Of a stretch of 64,000 nt of DNA, positions 10,504-22,346 are shown piece by piece. The notes beneath the pieces were generated by a model. It had not been told where the DNA came from. It worked only from the letters and a program-made list of their open reading frames with translations, and searched no databases. Both the position numbers and the translations under genes were made by a program. The stretch comes from Neoarius graeffei (lineage: Eukaryota > Chordata > Actinopteri > Siluriformes > Ariidae): assembly GCF_027579695.1 (NCBI RefSeq), contig NC_083570.1, positions 12,810,551 to 12,874,550 on the forward strand, given 5' to 3'. Within the stretch, counting starts at the first letter, position 1. Every line of letters starts with the position of its first letter.

Positions 10504-11125
10504 GTGCATTCTGGCTGCCGCTTCTCACCGGAGCCTTGTATTTTTTTTTATTTTATTTTCTCTTTTGTTTTTCTTTTTTGTGTTTGGGTAGTTTGATGTT
10601 TGCTTTTGTTTGAGTGTTTTTGTCCGTCAGTTGTGGTGTAACTCCAGACCCAGTTTTGGGTGTCAGTTCCCTCCAGGCCTTGGTTTGCCGTGGGTGATGC
10701 CTGTGCTCCTAGCTATGGACTGCAGTGATCTCGTTGCTCATTTTAACATCGTGGTTGTCCAGCGCTCTGTGCAGCGGTACTTTAGTGCTTGGCATGATGT
10801 TCTGAGCAATGTTGCTTGGTGGCGTTGCAACGGCTGTGCAGGAGGTTTGGGACATACCAGCCCTCTGCGTGGCAGTGCGTCTGTGCTCGCTTTGTGAATC
10901 CATGGCATGGTGTTCCAGGTGGTGATGCCCGGTGCTGTTGCGGTGGCTATGCTGGCGGTGTGGCACTTTTTTTTTGTGCGCCTTTTGGTGGGACTGTGGC
11001 TGCTACACCATTGGACTGTCATCCTGACCTTTATGTGGTGGACTTTTTTTTCCTATAATTGTAAAGCGACCTTGGGTTTTGAGAAAGGCGCTATATAAAT
11101 TGAAAGTATTATTATTTCTATTATT
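10504..11125 (+). mobile_element. 5'-truncated non-LTR retrotransposon (LINE) 3' end
   Basis: A T/G-rich non-coding stretch ends with TTGTAAAGCGACCTTGGG, GGCGCTATATAAATTG and a tail of ATT repeats (about 11104-11125). This is a 3' end shared by many fish LINEs and their SINE partners. It interrupts the gag frame of the decayed gypsy element, and the Gmr1-like element landed at its 5' edge. No reverse transcriptase is left, so the clade is unknown. Confidence 0.6.
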
Positions 11126-11500
11126 TTGTGATTTTCTGTTCTCTGGGCAGTGTGACTTTTTTGTGCTGTTGTCACCATCTTAAAGCTCCCTGGTTTTTGT
11201 GCAGCTATAGCATCCACATTTGTGATCTTAATTTCAGTCTTTTTACATCTAATTAATGGTTGCTGTTTCTTGACTTCTTCATTTTGTCTGACTTGTGTAA
11301 TTGTTTTAGCCAATGTGAGATTAGGATCTAATTGTAATTTTGCTGACAACTTTGTGTCTCTGATTCCCACTACGATCCGATCTCTAATAATTTCTTCCAG
11401 CAGAACGCCATATTGGCAATGCTCCGCAAGCTTTTGAGTGATAAAGTTTTCCACTGTTTCGCCTGGCTGTTGATATCTGCTATTAAATTTGGCTCTCTCA
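11126..11500 (-). pseudogene. Gag fragment of the decayed Ty3/gypsy element
   Basis: The minus strand encodes YQQPGETVENFI, KLAEHCQYG, IRDRIVVGIRD and LTLAKTITQVRQ. This is the retrotransposon Gag pattern common in fish gypsy elements and the natural upstream continuation of the zinc-knuckle fragment at 4263-5577. It is cut at 11500 by a Tc1 insertion at a TA. Confidence 0.75.
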
Positions 11501-11838
11501 TACAGTTGTGGTCAGAAGTTCACATACAGTGACATGAATGCCGTCTTGGATATGAATGTCATGGCAATATTGGGCTTTCAATGATTTCTCTGAACTGTTC
11601 GTTTTCTGTGGTGAAATGACTGCACAACATATTTCCTTAATAGAAAAAAAACTTGAATTTGGTGCAATAGTTTTAATTTATTTTGAGTTTTCTGAAATCA
11701 GCACATGGGCAAAATTATACATACAGGGTCAACAAATTTACATACACTCACCACTCACTTAGATTATTAATTCAGAGGCGCTGAAAATTCCAAAATGTCT
11801 CTTATCTTGCCAAGGCCAAGGTCCTAACTTCCTGTTAG

Positions 11839-12909
11839 CAGTGGTGGCTCCAGAGATTTTTCCTTAGGGTGGGAAAGGAGGGGCATAGGTTCCAGGAGGG
11901 GGCATAGGTTGTCGATGCAGCAGTTTATGCAAATCATAGAAATCATTTTTACTTACGCTCAAGAAAGACTCACAATCAAGTCATCTTGTCAAATATGTAT
12001 TGAGCTATTGTACCATCAAGGAAAATGGATTCAACCATCTAAACCATCTTTTCTGAAAGTATGTTCCCAAGCAATGAATGGAACTATTCTGGCCTAGCGA
12101 TGTTTCAAAAAATAGACAGATAGCGAACGGTTTAGATTGTGGATCTTTACTGAAGACTTCAAACTTATACAGATGTGTTCATCCTCGATTTCCGAAAAAC
12201 TAAAAGAAACAAATTAAGCATATCACTAAACTGAATAGCACACAGGTGAAAACGTGAGCTAAGCTGACCTGCTAGCAATGCTAACACACAACACACAAGT
12301 TGTTTACTTTCTAAAGCCTATCACTTTACAAAACTATTAGCTTTCATTTCATTGCCTAGCATACACAGAAAGTAAGACATAACTTACAGGTATAGCTATT
12401 ACCGGAACAAGTGAGACAGCACTCCATACATCCAACCAATGACTGTATAGCCTACTGCATCCAACAAAAAACTAACGTTTTAGAAAAACTAACGTCTGAT
12501 TGTAATAAAAATATTGATAATAAAGATAGCTGGGCTAAAAGAATAATTGAGTACCAAAATGCATTTAACATAGAAAGGACAAGACTGTGTTCTATCAGGT
12601 GAAAACAATTTGACAAACCTCTTTGCTCCAGCACGTTGCCTCATCAGAAGTCGAGCATTCAGAAGAATCATAACAGAAGAACGTCTCTCTCTGGGTGAAA
12701 CCATTTCAAAATTCCGGGGGTGGGGTGGGGTGTGAAATAACGGTAGGTAGAGATGAGATGAGGGCTTAGTATCTCTGTAGATAGATAATTGAATTTCAAA
12801 AATGTGTTTTAATAAATAATTATTTTTAAAATGGGGGGCAACTGTGGTGGTAAGACATACTTTTACAGTGGCAACTGCCACCTTTTGCCACCCCTTAATA
12901 CCGCGCCTG
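11839..12909 (+). mobile_element. Non-autonomous hAT-type element
   Basis: 1071 bp flanked by a perfect 8-bp duplication CCTGTTAG (11831-11838 and 12910-12917). The ends CAGTGGTGGCTCCAG and, on the other strand, CAGGCGCGGTATTAAG are short imperfect hAT termini. No transposase is present. The 3' part recurs at 47991-48132. Confidence 0.85.
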
Positions 12910-13164
12910 CCTGTTAGTGATCCTGATTGACTACAGCTGGTAGCTTCTCTGTGCCTTCATAAAAAGGGTTTGTTTACAGCACTTATTGAATTGACCAACA
13001 CACAGTAAAATGGGAAAGTCCAAGGAGCTCAGTGCAGGTCTGAGAAAGAGGATCGCAGATGTACACAACTCCGGAATGTCTCTTAGAGACATTTCTAAAC
13101 AACTGCAGATCCCAAGATCAGTTCAAACAATTGTAGGTAAGTTACTGGGAGGTGTAGTCCCTTT

Positions 13165-13415
13165 AAAAGAAAGTAGGTCTGCACACTGCTGGATACGCTC
13201 CAAAAAATAAACTTTATTTAATTAAAACAAGCAACGTTTCGATCACCCTGGATCTTCATCAAGATCCAGGGTGATCGAAACGTTGCTTGTTTTAATTAAA
13301 TAAAGTTTATTTTTTGGAGCGTATCCAGCAGTGTGCAGACCTACTTTCTTTTATTGTCTGACACTTTTGTCTGGCACCTGCAAAGAGTTTTTGGATGTGC
13401 GCACCCTACTTTAAC
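13165..13415. mobile_element. Hairpin retro-insertion with 15-bp target duplication
   Basis: An insertion absent from the sister copy at 48233-48400, flanked by a perfect 15-bp repeat of AGGTGTAGTCCCTTT (13150-13164, 13416-13430). Bases 13165-13352 form a near-perfect 188-bp palindrome centred at 13258; a 63-bp unpaired tail follows. The arm contains AATTAAATAAAGTTTATT and GATCGAAACGTTGC, typical of the 3' region of a fish retroelement. The long target duplication points to target-primed reverse transcription with inversion. Confidence 0.65.
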
Positions 13416-13563
13416 AGGTGTAGTCCCTTTGCCAATCCACTGTACTTCAGGAAAACCCAAACTGTCACCCTCAGCTGAAAGGAAATTGGTTCCGATGGTC
13501 AGGAAAAACCCAGGAACTACCATGGCACAGTCCTGCGATGAGCTGGAAGCTGATGGATCACTG

Positions 13564-14569
13564 ACTACGTTTACATGCACATCCAAATCGAGCTGCTGTC
13601 GGTAATCGAGCTGAAGGTCCCAGCAGGGGTGCCAGAGAAATCCAATCCTACATGCACACAATGAAATCGGGCTATTGTGTGAGGTGCATTGTGCACCCGA
13701 GCCACAGGTGGCGCAACACGCCCCATCGTGTTGGTACACTTCCGGTTGTTGTCATGAAGAAGAGCTATTCAAGAGTGTAAACAAAGTTATCAGTTCCGTG
13801 TTCTCCATTGCGCGTTTTTCTCCCGTCCGTGAATTTTAATATATTCAACTCCTTAAGCTGAATGAGCATGAACTCGGTCTCCTCATTGCTCCAGAAGTGC
13901 ACGTTTCTGCTTGCCTGTGGCAGTGGGGGCGTGGTCAAGTGCTGGTCTGCGACAGGAGGGCGGAGCCAGGGAAGGTGAGTGGCAGAATCACTACACCTGA
14001 CGGTAATTAACCTGTGTTTGTGTGTCTTCCCGGTAACCGGGCCCTATTTAAGGAGGCAGAGGGAGAGCAGAGGGGAGAGCTCATCCCGGGACTAGAACAC
14101 AGCGCGCGTGTGTGTGTGTTTTTCTCTCAAGAATAAAAGTAGGCTGTTAAACTGAAAAGTCTGACAATAAAAAGCCTATTAGTACCAGAAGCTTTATCCT
14201 GCCATCCTCTGTGCTCCACCCACACTTCAGAGAGCTCTACATCGCCATTTTCTCTTCTTCGTTTGTTCCTCCTGACCTCTTCTGCTGCTCGCTATTACTG
14301 TTGTCATGCCGACCGAGGCTGTTGTGTTTCCCGCTTGTGGTCTCGTCACTCGTCACTTCCGGAAGTAGCTCGACAACTAGCTCGATAGGGTATACATGCA
14401 CAAAGTAGCTCGGCAGAAATCGCATAAACTAGGTCGTGTAGCTCGATTCCGAGAAATCAAGTTCGGTTCAATTTCAGCCGAATTAAGGTGTATACATGGC
14501 ATTTTGAACTTCGATTTCAGTCGAGTAACGGCAGAAATTAGATTCTCTCTATGTGCATGTAAACGTAGT
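13564..14569. mobile_element. MITE with TACGTTTACATGCACAT terminal repeats, copy 1
   Basis: The ends ACTACGTTTACATGCACAT and, inverted, ATGTGCATGTAAACGTAGT match perfectly. The uninterrupted target is visible at 48515-48540, which suggests a 4-5 bp duplication (CACTG and GACTG). It is non-coding apart from a nested solo LTR. A second copy lies at 37848-38786. The superfamily was not determined. Confidence 0.75.
13916..14241 (+). repeat. Solo LTR related to the Gmr1-like element
   Basis: It begins TGTGGCAGTGGGGGCGTGGTC and ends with CA at 14241. It follows the Gmr1-like LTR along its length, including the TATA-like CCCTATTTAAGG, AATAAAA and TGTGCTCCACCCACAC, but is clearly diverged. Flanks TTGCC and TCGCC look like a 5-bp duplication with one change. 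It is inserted within the MITE at 13564-14569. No internal region is left, as expected after LTR-LTR recombination. Confidence 0.8.
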
Positions 14570-14975
14570 GACTGTCTACAGTTCAGTGAGTTTTATATCA
14601 CCATGGACTAAGAGGCTGCTATCCAAGAAATAACCCTCTGCTCCAAAATTGACATCTTCAAGCTTAACTAAAGTTTGAAGCTGACCAGATGGGCAAAGAA
14701 AAAGCCTTCTGGAGGAAAGCTGTATGGTCAGATGAGACAAAAATTGAGATGTTTGGCCACAGTGGCCACCATATACAGAGGGACACTGTACCAGCTGGTG
14801 ATGGTGGCAGGATCATCATGCTCTGGGGCTGTTTTACTGTTTTACATGCTCTGGCACTGTGGGAGACGGCTGCCTCTCCAGTAGTTCTGTAGTTTTTAGT
14901 TCTTTAAACCTCTTTTTTCCACTTTTTTACTTTTCTGCTCTTCTTACGAAGACAGTGTGTTTTTCTTCATATTCC

Positions 14976-15877
14976 ATGGATATTTTTAACTTTAACATGC
15001 AACCAGGAGCCAGTCTTCTTGCTTATTCGAGAGAGGAGCTGCTGGCCCTGAAAACAATGGGGCAGGCTGGGATACGACACCACATCCCGACGGAGCTGAG
15101 GAGGAGAACCAGGGGCTGCAATGCCAGGGCTAAGCGAAAGGCTAGACTAGCGGACAACCAGTGGCACTGCAAACCATCTATTCCCTCCATTATAACGGGG
15201 AATGTGAACTCGCTGCCGAACAAGGTCGACAAGCTATCCACACTGAACAACCAGCGGACTTACCGTGAGAGCAGCTTGTTTATTTTTACGGAGACATGGC
15301 TAACCCACCTTGTACTGGATGCTAACGTGGACCTGCGTGGATTCACTGCTGTGAGAGCCGACAGAGACACTAAAGTATGCGGGAAAAGCAAAGGTGGGGG
15401 ACTCATCATCTACGTGAACAACCGCTGGTGTAACCGGGGGCATATCTCCATAAAGACAGTTTTATGTTGCCCGGACTTGGAGCTGCTAGCCGTTAGCCTG
15501 CGGCCATATTATCTGCCGAGGGAGTTCAGTCACGTGATCACCATCTGTGTTTACATCCCTCCGAGGGCAGACGCAGCCACTGCATGTGAGAGTATTCACT
15601 CTGTCACAGCAATGCTGCAGACACAGCACCCTGCGGCATTTATGATCATTTCTGGGGACTTTAATCACGCTACTTTGGACTCTACTTTGGCTGCTTTTTA
15701 CCAGGTTGTGGACTGTCCAACAAGGAACAACAGGACAATTGACTTGCTGTATGCTAATGTGAGGGATGCATACAGAGTCACACCCCTCCCCCCACTAGGG
15801 AAGTCTGACCACAACCTGGTTTGTCTATGGCCGAAGTACATCCCCCTGGTCCAAAGACAGCCTGCAACAACTAGCTC
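14976..15877 (+). pseudogene. LINE ORF: apurinic endonuclease domain, copy 1 (truncated)
   Basis: From the ATG at 14976 the frame encodes a short leader and then an AP-endonuclease-like domain: SIITGNVNSLPNKVDKL, FTETWL, VRADRD, GGGLIIYVNN, VYIPPRADA, SGDFNHATL and LGKSDHNLV (catalytic SDH). This is the N-terminal half of a fish non-LTR retrotransposon polyprotein; reverse transcriptase is missing because the frame is cut at 15877 by the outer DNA element. The copy at 48921 continues past this point. The LINE begins near 14868, inside the Tc1 transposase. The clade (CR1/L2/Rex type) was not settled. Confidence 0.8.
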
Positions 15878-16329
15878 GTTCCCAGAATGTTCTGGGCACG
15901 TACGCCTTTGGTTGCCTATACTTTGCATACACGTTAGGTTTGGTTGCCACTTGGTTGCCATGTGGTTGCCATGGAAAGCTTTTCTGACGTTGCCCAAACG
16001 TTTCCTGTTGGTTACAACAACAACCTTCCCCTGCCCTTCCCCTAACCTTGCTGGTTGCATGTTTGGTTCCCTGAATGTTAGCCTAACGTCCCTCTGACGT
16101 TGTAGAATGTTATGTTTTGGTTAGATTTTGCTTGCAACTAATTAGCAACATCAACACATAACTGCTAGCACATCTACATGAGAAAACTGTCAGTGATGAA
16201 TGAACAGGCAAATTTGGCAGGTTTTGAAAGTTTAATGAGATAAAATATAAATAACAAATTTGAAAAAAAAAATGTTTGAAAATAAAAAATAAAAGTTTCT
16301 GAAAGTGTAATGGTGCATTCAATAAAACA

Positions 16330-16331
<2 letters not shown>

Positions 16332-16411
<80 letters not shown>
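16332..16411. repeat. (TA)n microsatellite
   Basis: About 80 bp of pure AT dinucleotides. The repeated Tyr-Ile open frames across it are artefacts. Confidence 0.98.
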
Positions 16412-16413
<2 letters not shown>

Positions 16414-16559
16414 AAACTGAATAAAATAGAAATAACAGTTTTTTAAAGTGTAACTGTGCATTCAATAACAAAAACATAAAATATAATAAAAAAATCACTT
16501 CACAAAAAAAATAGAATAAAAAAACACTGTTCAAAAAAAAAAGAATTAAAATTCACTGT

Positions 16560-17847
16560 TCACAATTCAATTGTCCATCCATTGCTGCTGACCAGCTGAT
16601 CTAAAAAGAAAAAGGAACAAATGTTTATAAACAAGAACAATGAGCACATGTCCACAAAAGCATGATAAACCACCCTACTACCAACCACGAAATTTCTGTG
16701 ATTGCACCAAATTAGAGAGCAGAAGTATACCGTCTGTGTGGTGCAAATTTTAGAGTCTGCCCAAGGCATTCCTCCACTTCAGCTTCCGTATGGCCGGGAA
16801 ATTTTTTGACACATGCAGCTAGAAGGCAAAATAAAGGAAAGTTACACATCAAAACCTAGTCAGTCAAGCATGGCATAAAAGTGATGTGATCAAAACACTT
16901 ACCCTTTATAATCTTGCACAGAATGAGGTCATCAAAGGACATTTTGGCCCGTCTGCTCCGCAAGCTGTACTTGGCGAGTACCTCATTATTTGCCACTCGG
17001 CATAGCATACGGCGAATGGCTGCCCCTAAACCTGCCCTCCGACAGTTTCAAGAAAATGTTGCTGTAAAAAAATAAAAATAATAATAATTATACAATGAAA
17101 ATTACTGTAGCAAGCTTATACAATACACACACACACACACACACATTATATACTAATATATATGACAGGGCGAATTACCATCTTGTTCCTCTTGTCTGGT
17201 TGTTCCAGACTCCTATCCAACTCCAGCAGCTCCATCACCGTGCTGCATGGTTTAGCCAACACCACATCTTCTTGCTGGAGTTGAGGCGTGTGTGTCGGGG
17301 CGTTGGTCTCCACTAATGACTCGATCTTGTCAAACCTAGCCTCGATCCTCCGCATCAAGCGACTCATGTGGGCCTCTGTGACTATGGGGACAAATGTGAT
17401 GGAAGTTGTAATTTATAATGTACTTTCCTGAGTGAGTGAACTAGTTAAGTGTGTATAAAAGTACTTACTTCTCTCAAACATGGCTGCGATAGCCGAGACA
17501 CCCTGTCCGTCATGAAGCGCCCGGCTGCTGGCTGAAGTTTTCAAAAAGAAAATTAGTTTTCCTGTTCATGATTTTGTATTCCAACATCTGTTAATGGGAA
17601 CTTGAAAGCAACTGTACCTTGAACAGAGTCAGAAGAGGTTTCCAGTGAGGTGCCTGGCTGACTGAATTGGGTGTCGCGCCCAGCTGCTGGCTGAAGTTTT
17701 CAAAAATAAAATATTAGTTTTCCTATTCATGATTTTGTATTCCAAAATCTGTAAATGGGAACTTGAAAGCAACTGTACCTTGAACAGGGTCAACAGGACT
17801 TGGGCTAGGGTGGTGAGGACTGGCTCCAGTCCCAGCTGGTGTTGACC
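16560..17847 (-). pseudogene. DUF4806-type accessory gene of the outer element, 3' exons
   Basis: Seven minus-strand exons with consensus splice sites: 17779-17847, 17618-17690, 17469-17531, 17179-17381, 16903-17061, 16731-16818 and 16560-16600 (stop). The 17179 exon encodes a coiled-coil-like MRRIEARFDKIESLVETN, then a leucine-rich stretch. The 16903 exon encodes GAAIRRMLCRVANNEVLAKY and KMSFDDLILCKIIK, and the 16731 exon ACVKKFPGHTEAEVEECLG: the pattern of DUF4806 proteins. A frameshift near 17030 is needed to join the GG motif to the helix, so it is decayed. The first half of the gene is at 40173-41031; the Kolobok-like element lies in the intron between. Function is unknown; the position suggests a transposition accessory factor. 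Confidence 0.65.
17126..17146. repeat. (CA)n microsatellite
   Basis: A short CA dinucleotide run in an intron of the DUF4806-type gene. Confidence 0.9.
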
Positions 17848-17875
17848 CTGAAAAGATGGTGCATATGGATGTTAA

Positions 17876-18277
17876 AGGAACAGTCCACCGTACTTCCATA
17901 ATGAAATATGTTCTTCTCTGAATTGAGACGAGCTGATCCGTACCTCTCCGAGCTTTGTGCGACCTCCCAGTCAGTCAGACGCGCTGTTACTCCTGTTAGC
18001 AATGTAGCTAGGCTCAGCATGGCCAATGGTATTTTTTGGGGCTGTAGTTAGATGCGACCAAACTCTTCCACGTTTTTCCTGTTTACATAGGTTTATTTGA
18101 CCAGTGACATGAAACAAAGTTCAGTTACACAAATTGAAACATGGCGATTTTCTATGCTATGGAAAGTCCGCACTATAATGACAGGCGTACTAACACCTTC
18201 TGCGTGCTTCGCCAGCGCATTGATACCTTCACTCCTGTTTTCCCCCTCTCCCCCGCCCCCCTGACTTCCGTCAATAC
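17876..18277 (+). repeat. Left terminal inverted repeat of the Kolobok-like element
   Basis: About 402 bp, matching the inverse of 39672-40075 with roughly 2% differences plus length changes in C- and T-rich runs. Such long TIRs probably hold promoters, since a gene starts about 100 bp inside each. Confidence 0.9.
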
Positions 18278-18378
18278 ACAGCCAATGTGACTGGAAACAT
18301 CAGTGTTGTGGTCAGTAATAGTCAGAGGTTAGTCGAGGAATCATCTGTTTGCGAGCCAAACTGAGCCGCTAAAAAACA

Positions 18379-19771
18379 ATGGTTATTACATGCATCGTGC
18401 CGGGTTGTGGCAACAAGCCGAGGGTTTACAGTCCCGTGATGTTTCACAACATTCCAACTTATTACAAACGGCGGAAAGTTTGGCTAGCTGCTTTACAGTT
18501 GGATCCCTCAACACCGCTGGACGTTGTGAAGACCTGGAGAGTTTGCTCCGAACATTTCATAGATGAAGACTACACAGCAACTGGAAAACGACTGAATGAC
18601 ACGGCAACACCGTCAATTCAGAAATTACGCATCCAATGCAGTGACTCATCGCTCAACACTGTAAGTGTCTTTTTTGCACCTTATTGTTTTTGGAAGTGGC
18701 ATTAGCTAGCCTATCCTACTGTAGGTGAGTCCGGTTAGCACAGATAACTTCACTACAAAATCATTACACTTCTGAGACTTGCTATAAGAATTTACTGATT
18801 GAGGCACATACTGTAACTTAGCTAAGGTATAACAAAGAAGTAGCCTAACTTCACCGTGCCACTTTGTGTGATGTTTTTGTGCTTGTCTAACGATGTACTT
18901 TTGTATTGTCTGACGGTGTTATCTGATGATGTACCGTATGTTGCATTCATATGTTAGGTTTGTGTTTTTGACGTTTCAATCCCGATGGTGCAGGGGGGAG
19001 GGGGAGGTTTGTGTTTTTGATGTTTCGATCCGTTATGATGTTGAAAAAAAGATTTCCCTCAATTGACCATAAATGCTGTGTATCTACAGCACCATACTGC
19101 AGAGCCTGAATATTGAGCAAACTTTAGTCTCAGGCAACTAGTGTGTGTGTGTGTGTATAGTTCATGGCAATGTACTGGTAGGGTAGCCTACTTCTTGTCG
19201 TATACAGTAGGTGGGCGATCAGTGACTGACGGTGCAGGGGGGAGGGGGAGGCTTATCGCTGGTGAGGCATAAAATGTAGATACTGTCTGTCTATATAATG
19301 CCCTGTGACAAAACTTACTGACTTTGATAAATGTAAAAACTGACAAGCGTTGTAGTGCTTTATGTTGTATTGGAAAAGAGTAAACTTGTAATCTGTCTGT
19401 GTTGTCAGTGTTATACAGGAAGAGTCAAGTGATGCACAGCATGATCTGCCTGAACCAGAGGAAACCTTTTTTGAGGGTGTTCCTCATTCAACCCCCAGAA
19501 GCAAAAAGCTGAGGAGACAACATCTACATTCCGAGCACCCTTGCCTGTCCAGCTAGCCAGTCCTTCACACGCACGTCCTCCCAAAAGAGCTGTCCTGGCT
19601 CCCATGTGGACAAAGCAATCAGTAAGCTAATAAATCTTCATGTTTTATATGGCGGTATAATTGACTTGCGACCTATATTTATATTTTAATGTGTTTCCTT
19701 ACTAGGACACTGCATCTTCATTGACAACGATGGCCACCACCCATAGTCCACGAAAAAGCCTTATATATGAG
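18379..19771 (+). pseudogene. THAP-domain N-terminal exons of the Kolobok-like transposase
   Basis: Exon 18379-18660 (94 codons, ending at a GT donor) encodes a THAP zinc-finger: C5 and C10 in MVITCIVPGCGN, MFHNIPTYYKRRKVWLAAL, WRVCSEHF (C-x2-H), then a TPSIQKL segment in the usual AVPTIF position. THAP domains bind DNA, here presumably the element ends. Exon 19419-19618 encodes an acidic linker but hits a TAG at 19554 unless a frameshift near 19515 is assumed. Exon 19706-19771 follows. The next exon (31144) comes after the nested hAT. Start chosen: the only ATG giving a complete THAP fold. Confidence 0.8.
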
Positions 19772-19864
19772 GTGAGTGACCTATAAGTTCTGCTATAGAT
19801 GAGCATCATAAAATACAAGGAAACTATTTAACTTTTTTTCCTGCAAAGTTACAATGTGCACTGC

Positions 19865-19925
19865 ATGTATGTATGTATGTATGTATGTATGTATGTATGT
19901 ATGTATGTATGTATGTATGTAGATA
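19865..19925. repeat. (ATGT)n microsatellite
   Basis: About 15 tandem ATGT units in an intron of the Kolobok-like transposase, just left of the hAT insertion. Confidence 0.95.
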
Positions 19926-20834
19926 TGTAAGTGGAATTAGTTGTGAGCAGTGTTGGGCACATTACTTTGAAAAAGTAATTAGTTACAGTTACTAGTTACT
20001 TACCCAAAAAAGTAACTGAGTTAGTAACTGAGTTACTTCACTATAAAAGTAACTAGTTACCCAGGAAAGTAACTAATGCGTTACTTTTTTACGTTAAAAA
20101 ATGTCAAATAATTTGGAGTAATTTGGAGTAAAGCAGCAAACAACAGATACCCATACAGAGGTTTTAATTTATTGCACCTCAACACACCACAATTACAACT
20201 GAACTTCAAGCATTTTCTTTCTTTACAAATGTAAGCAGTTAAACAATATGACATGTTTTACACTTGACATGCTGCAAATTAAAACAAACTTTCACAGTTT
20301 CAGACAACTGGTGGACATATACTTCCAACTTATTTTTTTCTTCACTAAAGGAAACAGTTTAAGAATACGAAAAGTACTTCAAACTCGCTGTGCTCCAAAT
20401 CAAAAATAATTTTAAAAAAAAGAAAAAAGTTTGCAGCTTCAGACCACTAGTAGGCATACTGTACTTCAAGTATGTTCTTCTTCACAAACATAAACAGTTT
20501 AACAGTATCAGTGTTTTCACTGTGTACCCATCCATGCTCTACCTCAAACATTTACTTTATCAGTAAATTGTAAGTATTCACAAATCAAAATAGCATGCTG
20601 AAAATAAAAGCCATGAATGGGGATTAAGTTGATAGAGTACTGATCATAAGGTTTGACATCCTAGAAAAGTAGGTCTTTGGAATTTGTATAGTGCTCTTTT
20701 GCACAAATTGCTTTAAACTCGCATACAACTTAAGACAAGAGGTGGACATACAGTGCTCCAAGTATGTTCTTAAAAAGAAAAGTAAACAGTTTAACAGAAG
20801 TGCTTTTAAAATTGTACTGAAAATGTATATGACT

Positions 20835-21349
20835 TGTGAGGGAATTTTTAATGGATGAACATTATTATTCTCTGTGTTTCTGTGTGTTGAGCTCAAGTGG
20901 CCTATACTGAGAGATGTTTTTTCCTATGTTGTAATCGCTTTTCTGTGGCCTTGGTGGTAATGAGCAGGGTGCTTGAGTTCATCCTAGCTTGCATCTTCTC
21001 ATGATGTAACCACCTTTCCTGACCTTGGTGGTGATAAGCAGGGCGCCTGAGTTCTCATAACTACGCATCCACCCGCACGCCAGGTGCACGCTCTAACAAA
21101 GCTTCATAGAAAATCTTGAGCCAATCACGTGAAGACACAAGCAGTGAGCGAATGCTTTCAGAGTATAATAGATAACATTCCTAAAACACAACTCAGAGTG
21201 CGCGTACTCTCGGCATCATCAGAAGTGGTGTCTTCTTCTATTCTTCTCTTTCCTTTCCTATTTTATATCTTTATATGATCTACTATAATAAATGACTGAA
21301 AAGACAACTGTTAAGCGTTCTGAAGTGTTTATTAGAAATTTCCATTACA
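20835..21349 (+). repeat. 5' LTR of the endogenous retrovirus
   Basis: 515 bp, TG...CA. A TATA-like GTATAATAG is near 21165 and AATAAA near 21286. Compared with the 3' LTR I see one substitution (about 21049) and a 2-bp length difference. Confidence 0.92.
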
Positions 21350-21352
21350 ATT

Positions 21353-21370
21353 TGGCGTCCCTGGGTGGGC
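21353..21370 (+). promoter_or_regulatory. Primer binding site complementary to tRNA-Asn
   Basis: TGGCGTCCCTGGGTGGGC, three bases after the LTR, is the complement of the 3' end of tRNA-Asn with CCA as I know that tRNA. Confidence 0.75.
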
Positions 21371-22346
21371 CCTATGCGTCTGATCCTCGGACGACGGAAC
21401 ACTCCCAAGGCTACGGTGCGGAGCTGAGAACTCGGACGAGCGACCAGGCCATCAGGGCTCACCGAACCAGTAAGTGATAACTTTGCATTCTTGTGTAAAG
21501 AAATTAGTGGAAACAGTATTTAAAGAATGATACAAGAAATGGACCGAGATTTGTCCTAGTATTTAAAGAATGATATAAGAGATGGACAGAGATTGTCCCA
21601 GTCAAGGAAGACTGATATAAGAGACGGACAGAAGTTTGTCCGAGCCCAGGAGGACTGCTAAACTGTGGTACCATCAATATGTTTGCAGACAACGGATAAA
21701 ACACAATTTTGAGACAATAAACTGCGAGTAGTTTATTGGGTTGTGTTAGAGAATTATCCGCCTAAGTGACGACTGGGTAATCGCTCGCCTACTTGAGGAG
21801 GGGAAGTACGGGTGCGTGTTTCGACGGATTCACGTTCAGCGATTCGTGGGAATTGAATCTTGCTCCCTTTGTTCTGTGTGAACAACTGGCCCGTCTGGGG
21901 AACGGGATAGAGAGGTTCGATCGCGAAAACGCAAAGACACACCGGTGTGCACGCAAAATATTGATGAATTAACAGAGTACTGTCCTCCTCCAAATTCTGA
22001 AACAGAGAAACAGATTTTGTACACATGCGCGAGTTGTCTTTGAGGTTGTTGTGTTAAATGATACCTACTTTGGTTTAAGGCAAATGTCAGATAAATTGTT
22101 TACTAATAAGAACACACCTAAAAGATTATTGTGTTGCATTTTTGGACATAGTCCAACTTGCTCTTCTTGTGATTCTGAAAAAAAAAAAAAACTCAGCCAT
22201 TGTTGTCATAACCTATTGATATAACAGTGTACAATGAGGAACAGAAACAGTAAGTTAGGGGAAAAAAAGAAAAAGCAAGTAAGTGTGAAGCTACATGTGC
22301 TATAATAAGAATTGGCTGTTCCTATGACAGCCCAAACATCCAGTTT

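Larger units (their letters stand above)
11503..14867 (+). mobile_element. Tc1/mariner element copy, heavily interrupted
   Basis: The element starts CAGTTGTGGTCAGAAGTTCA directly after a TA (11501-11502), a Tc1-type terminal repeat. The transposase is split into an N-terminal paired-like HTH (MGKSKELSAGLRKRIADVHN, 13010-13149), a second HTH segment (LSPSAERKLVPMVRKNPGTT, 13431-13563) and a catalytic part (FWRKAVWSDETKIEMFG, 14675-14850). Insertions are a hAT MITE, a 251-bp hairpin retro-insertion and a 1-kb MITE. Its 3' part is lost where LINE sequence begins near 14868. A second, cleaner copy of this composite lies at 48133-48822. Confidence 0.8.

Noticed and set aside
16174-16534. Open frames rich in Ile-Tyr
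   Set aside because: They are produced by the (TA)n microsatellite.
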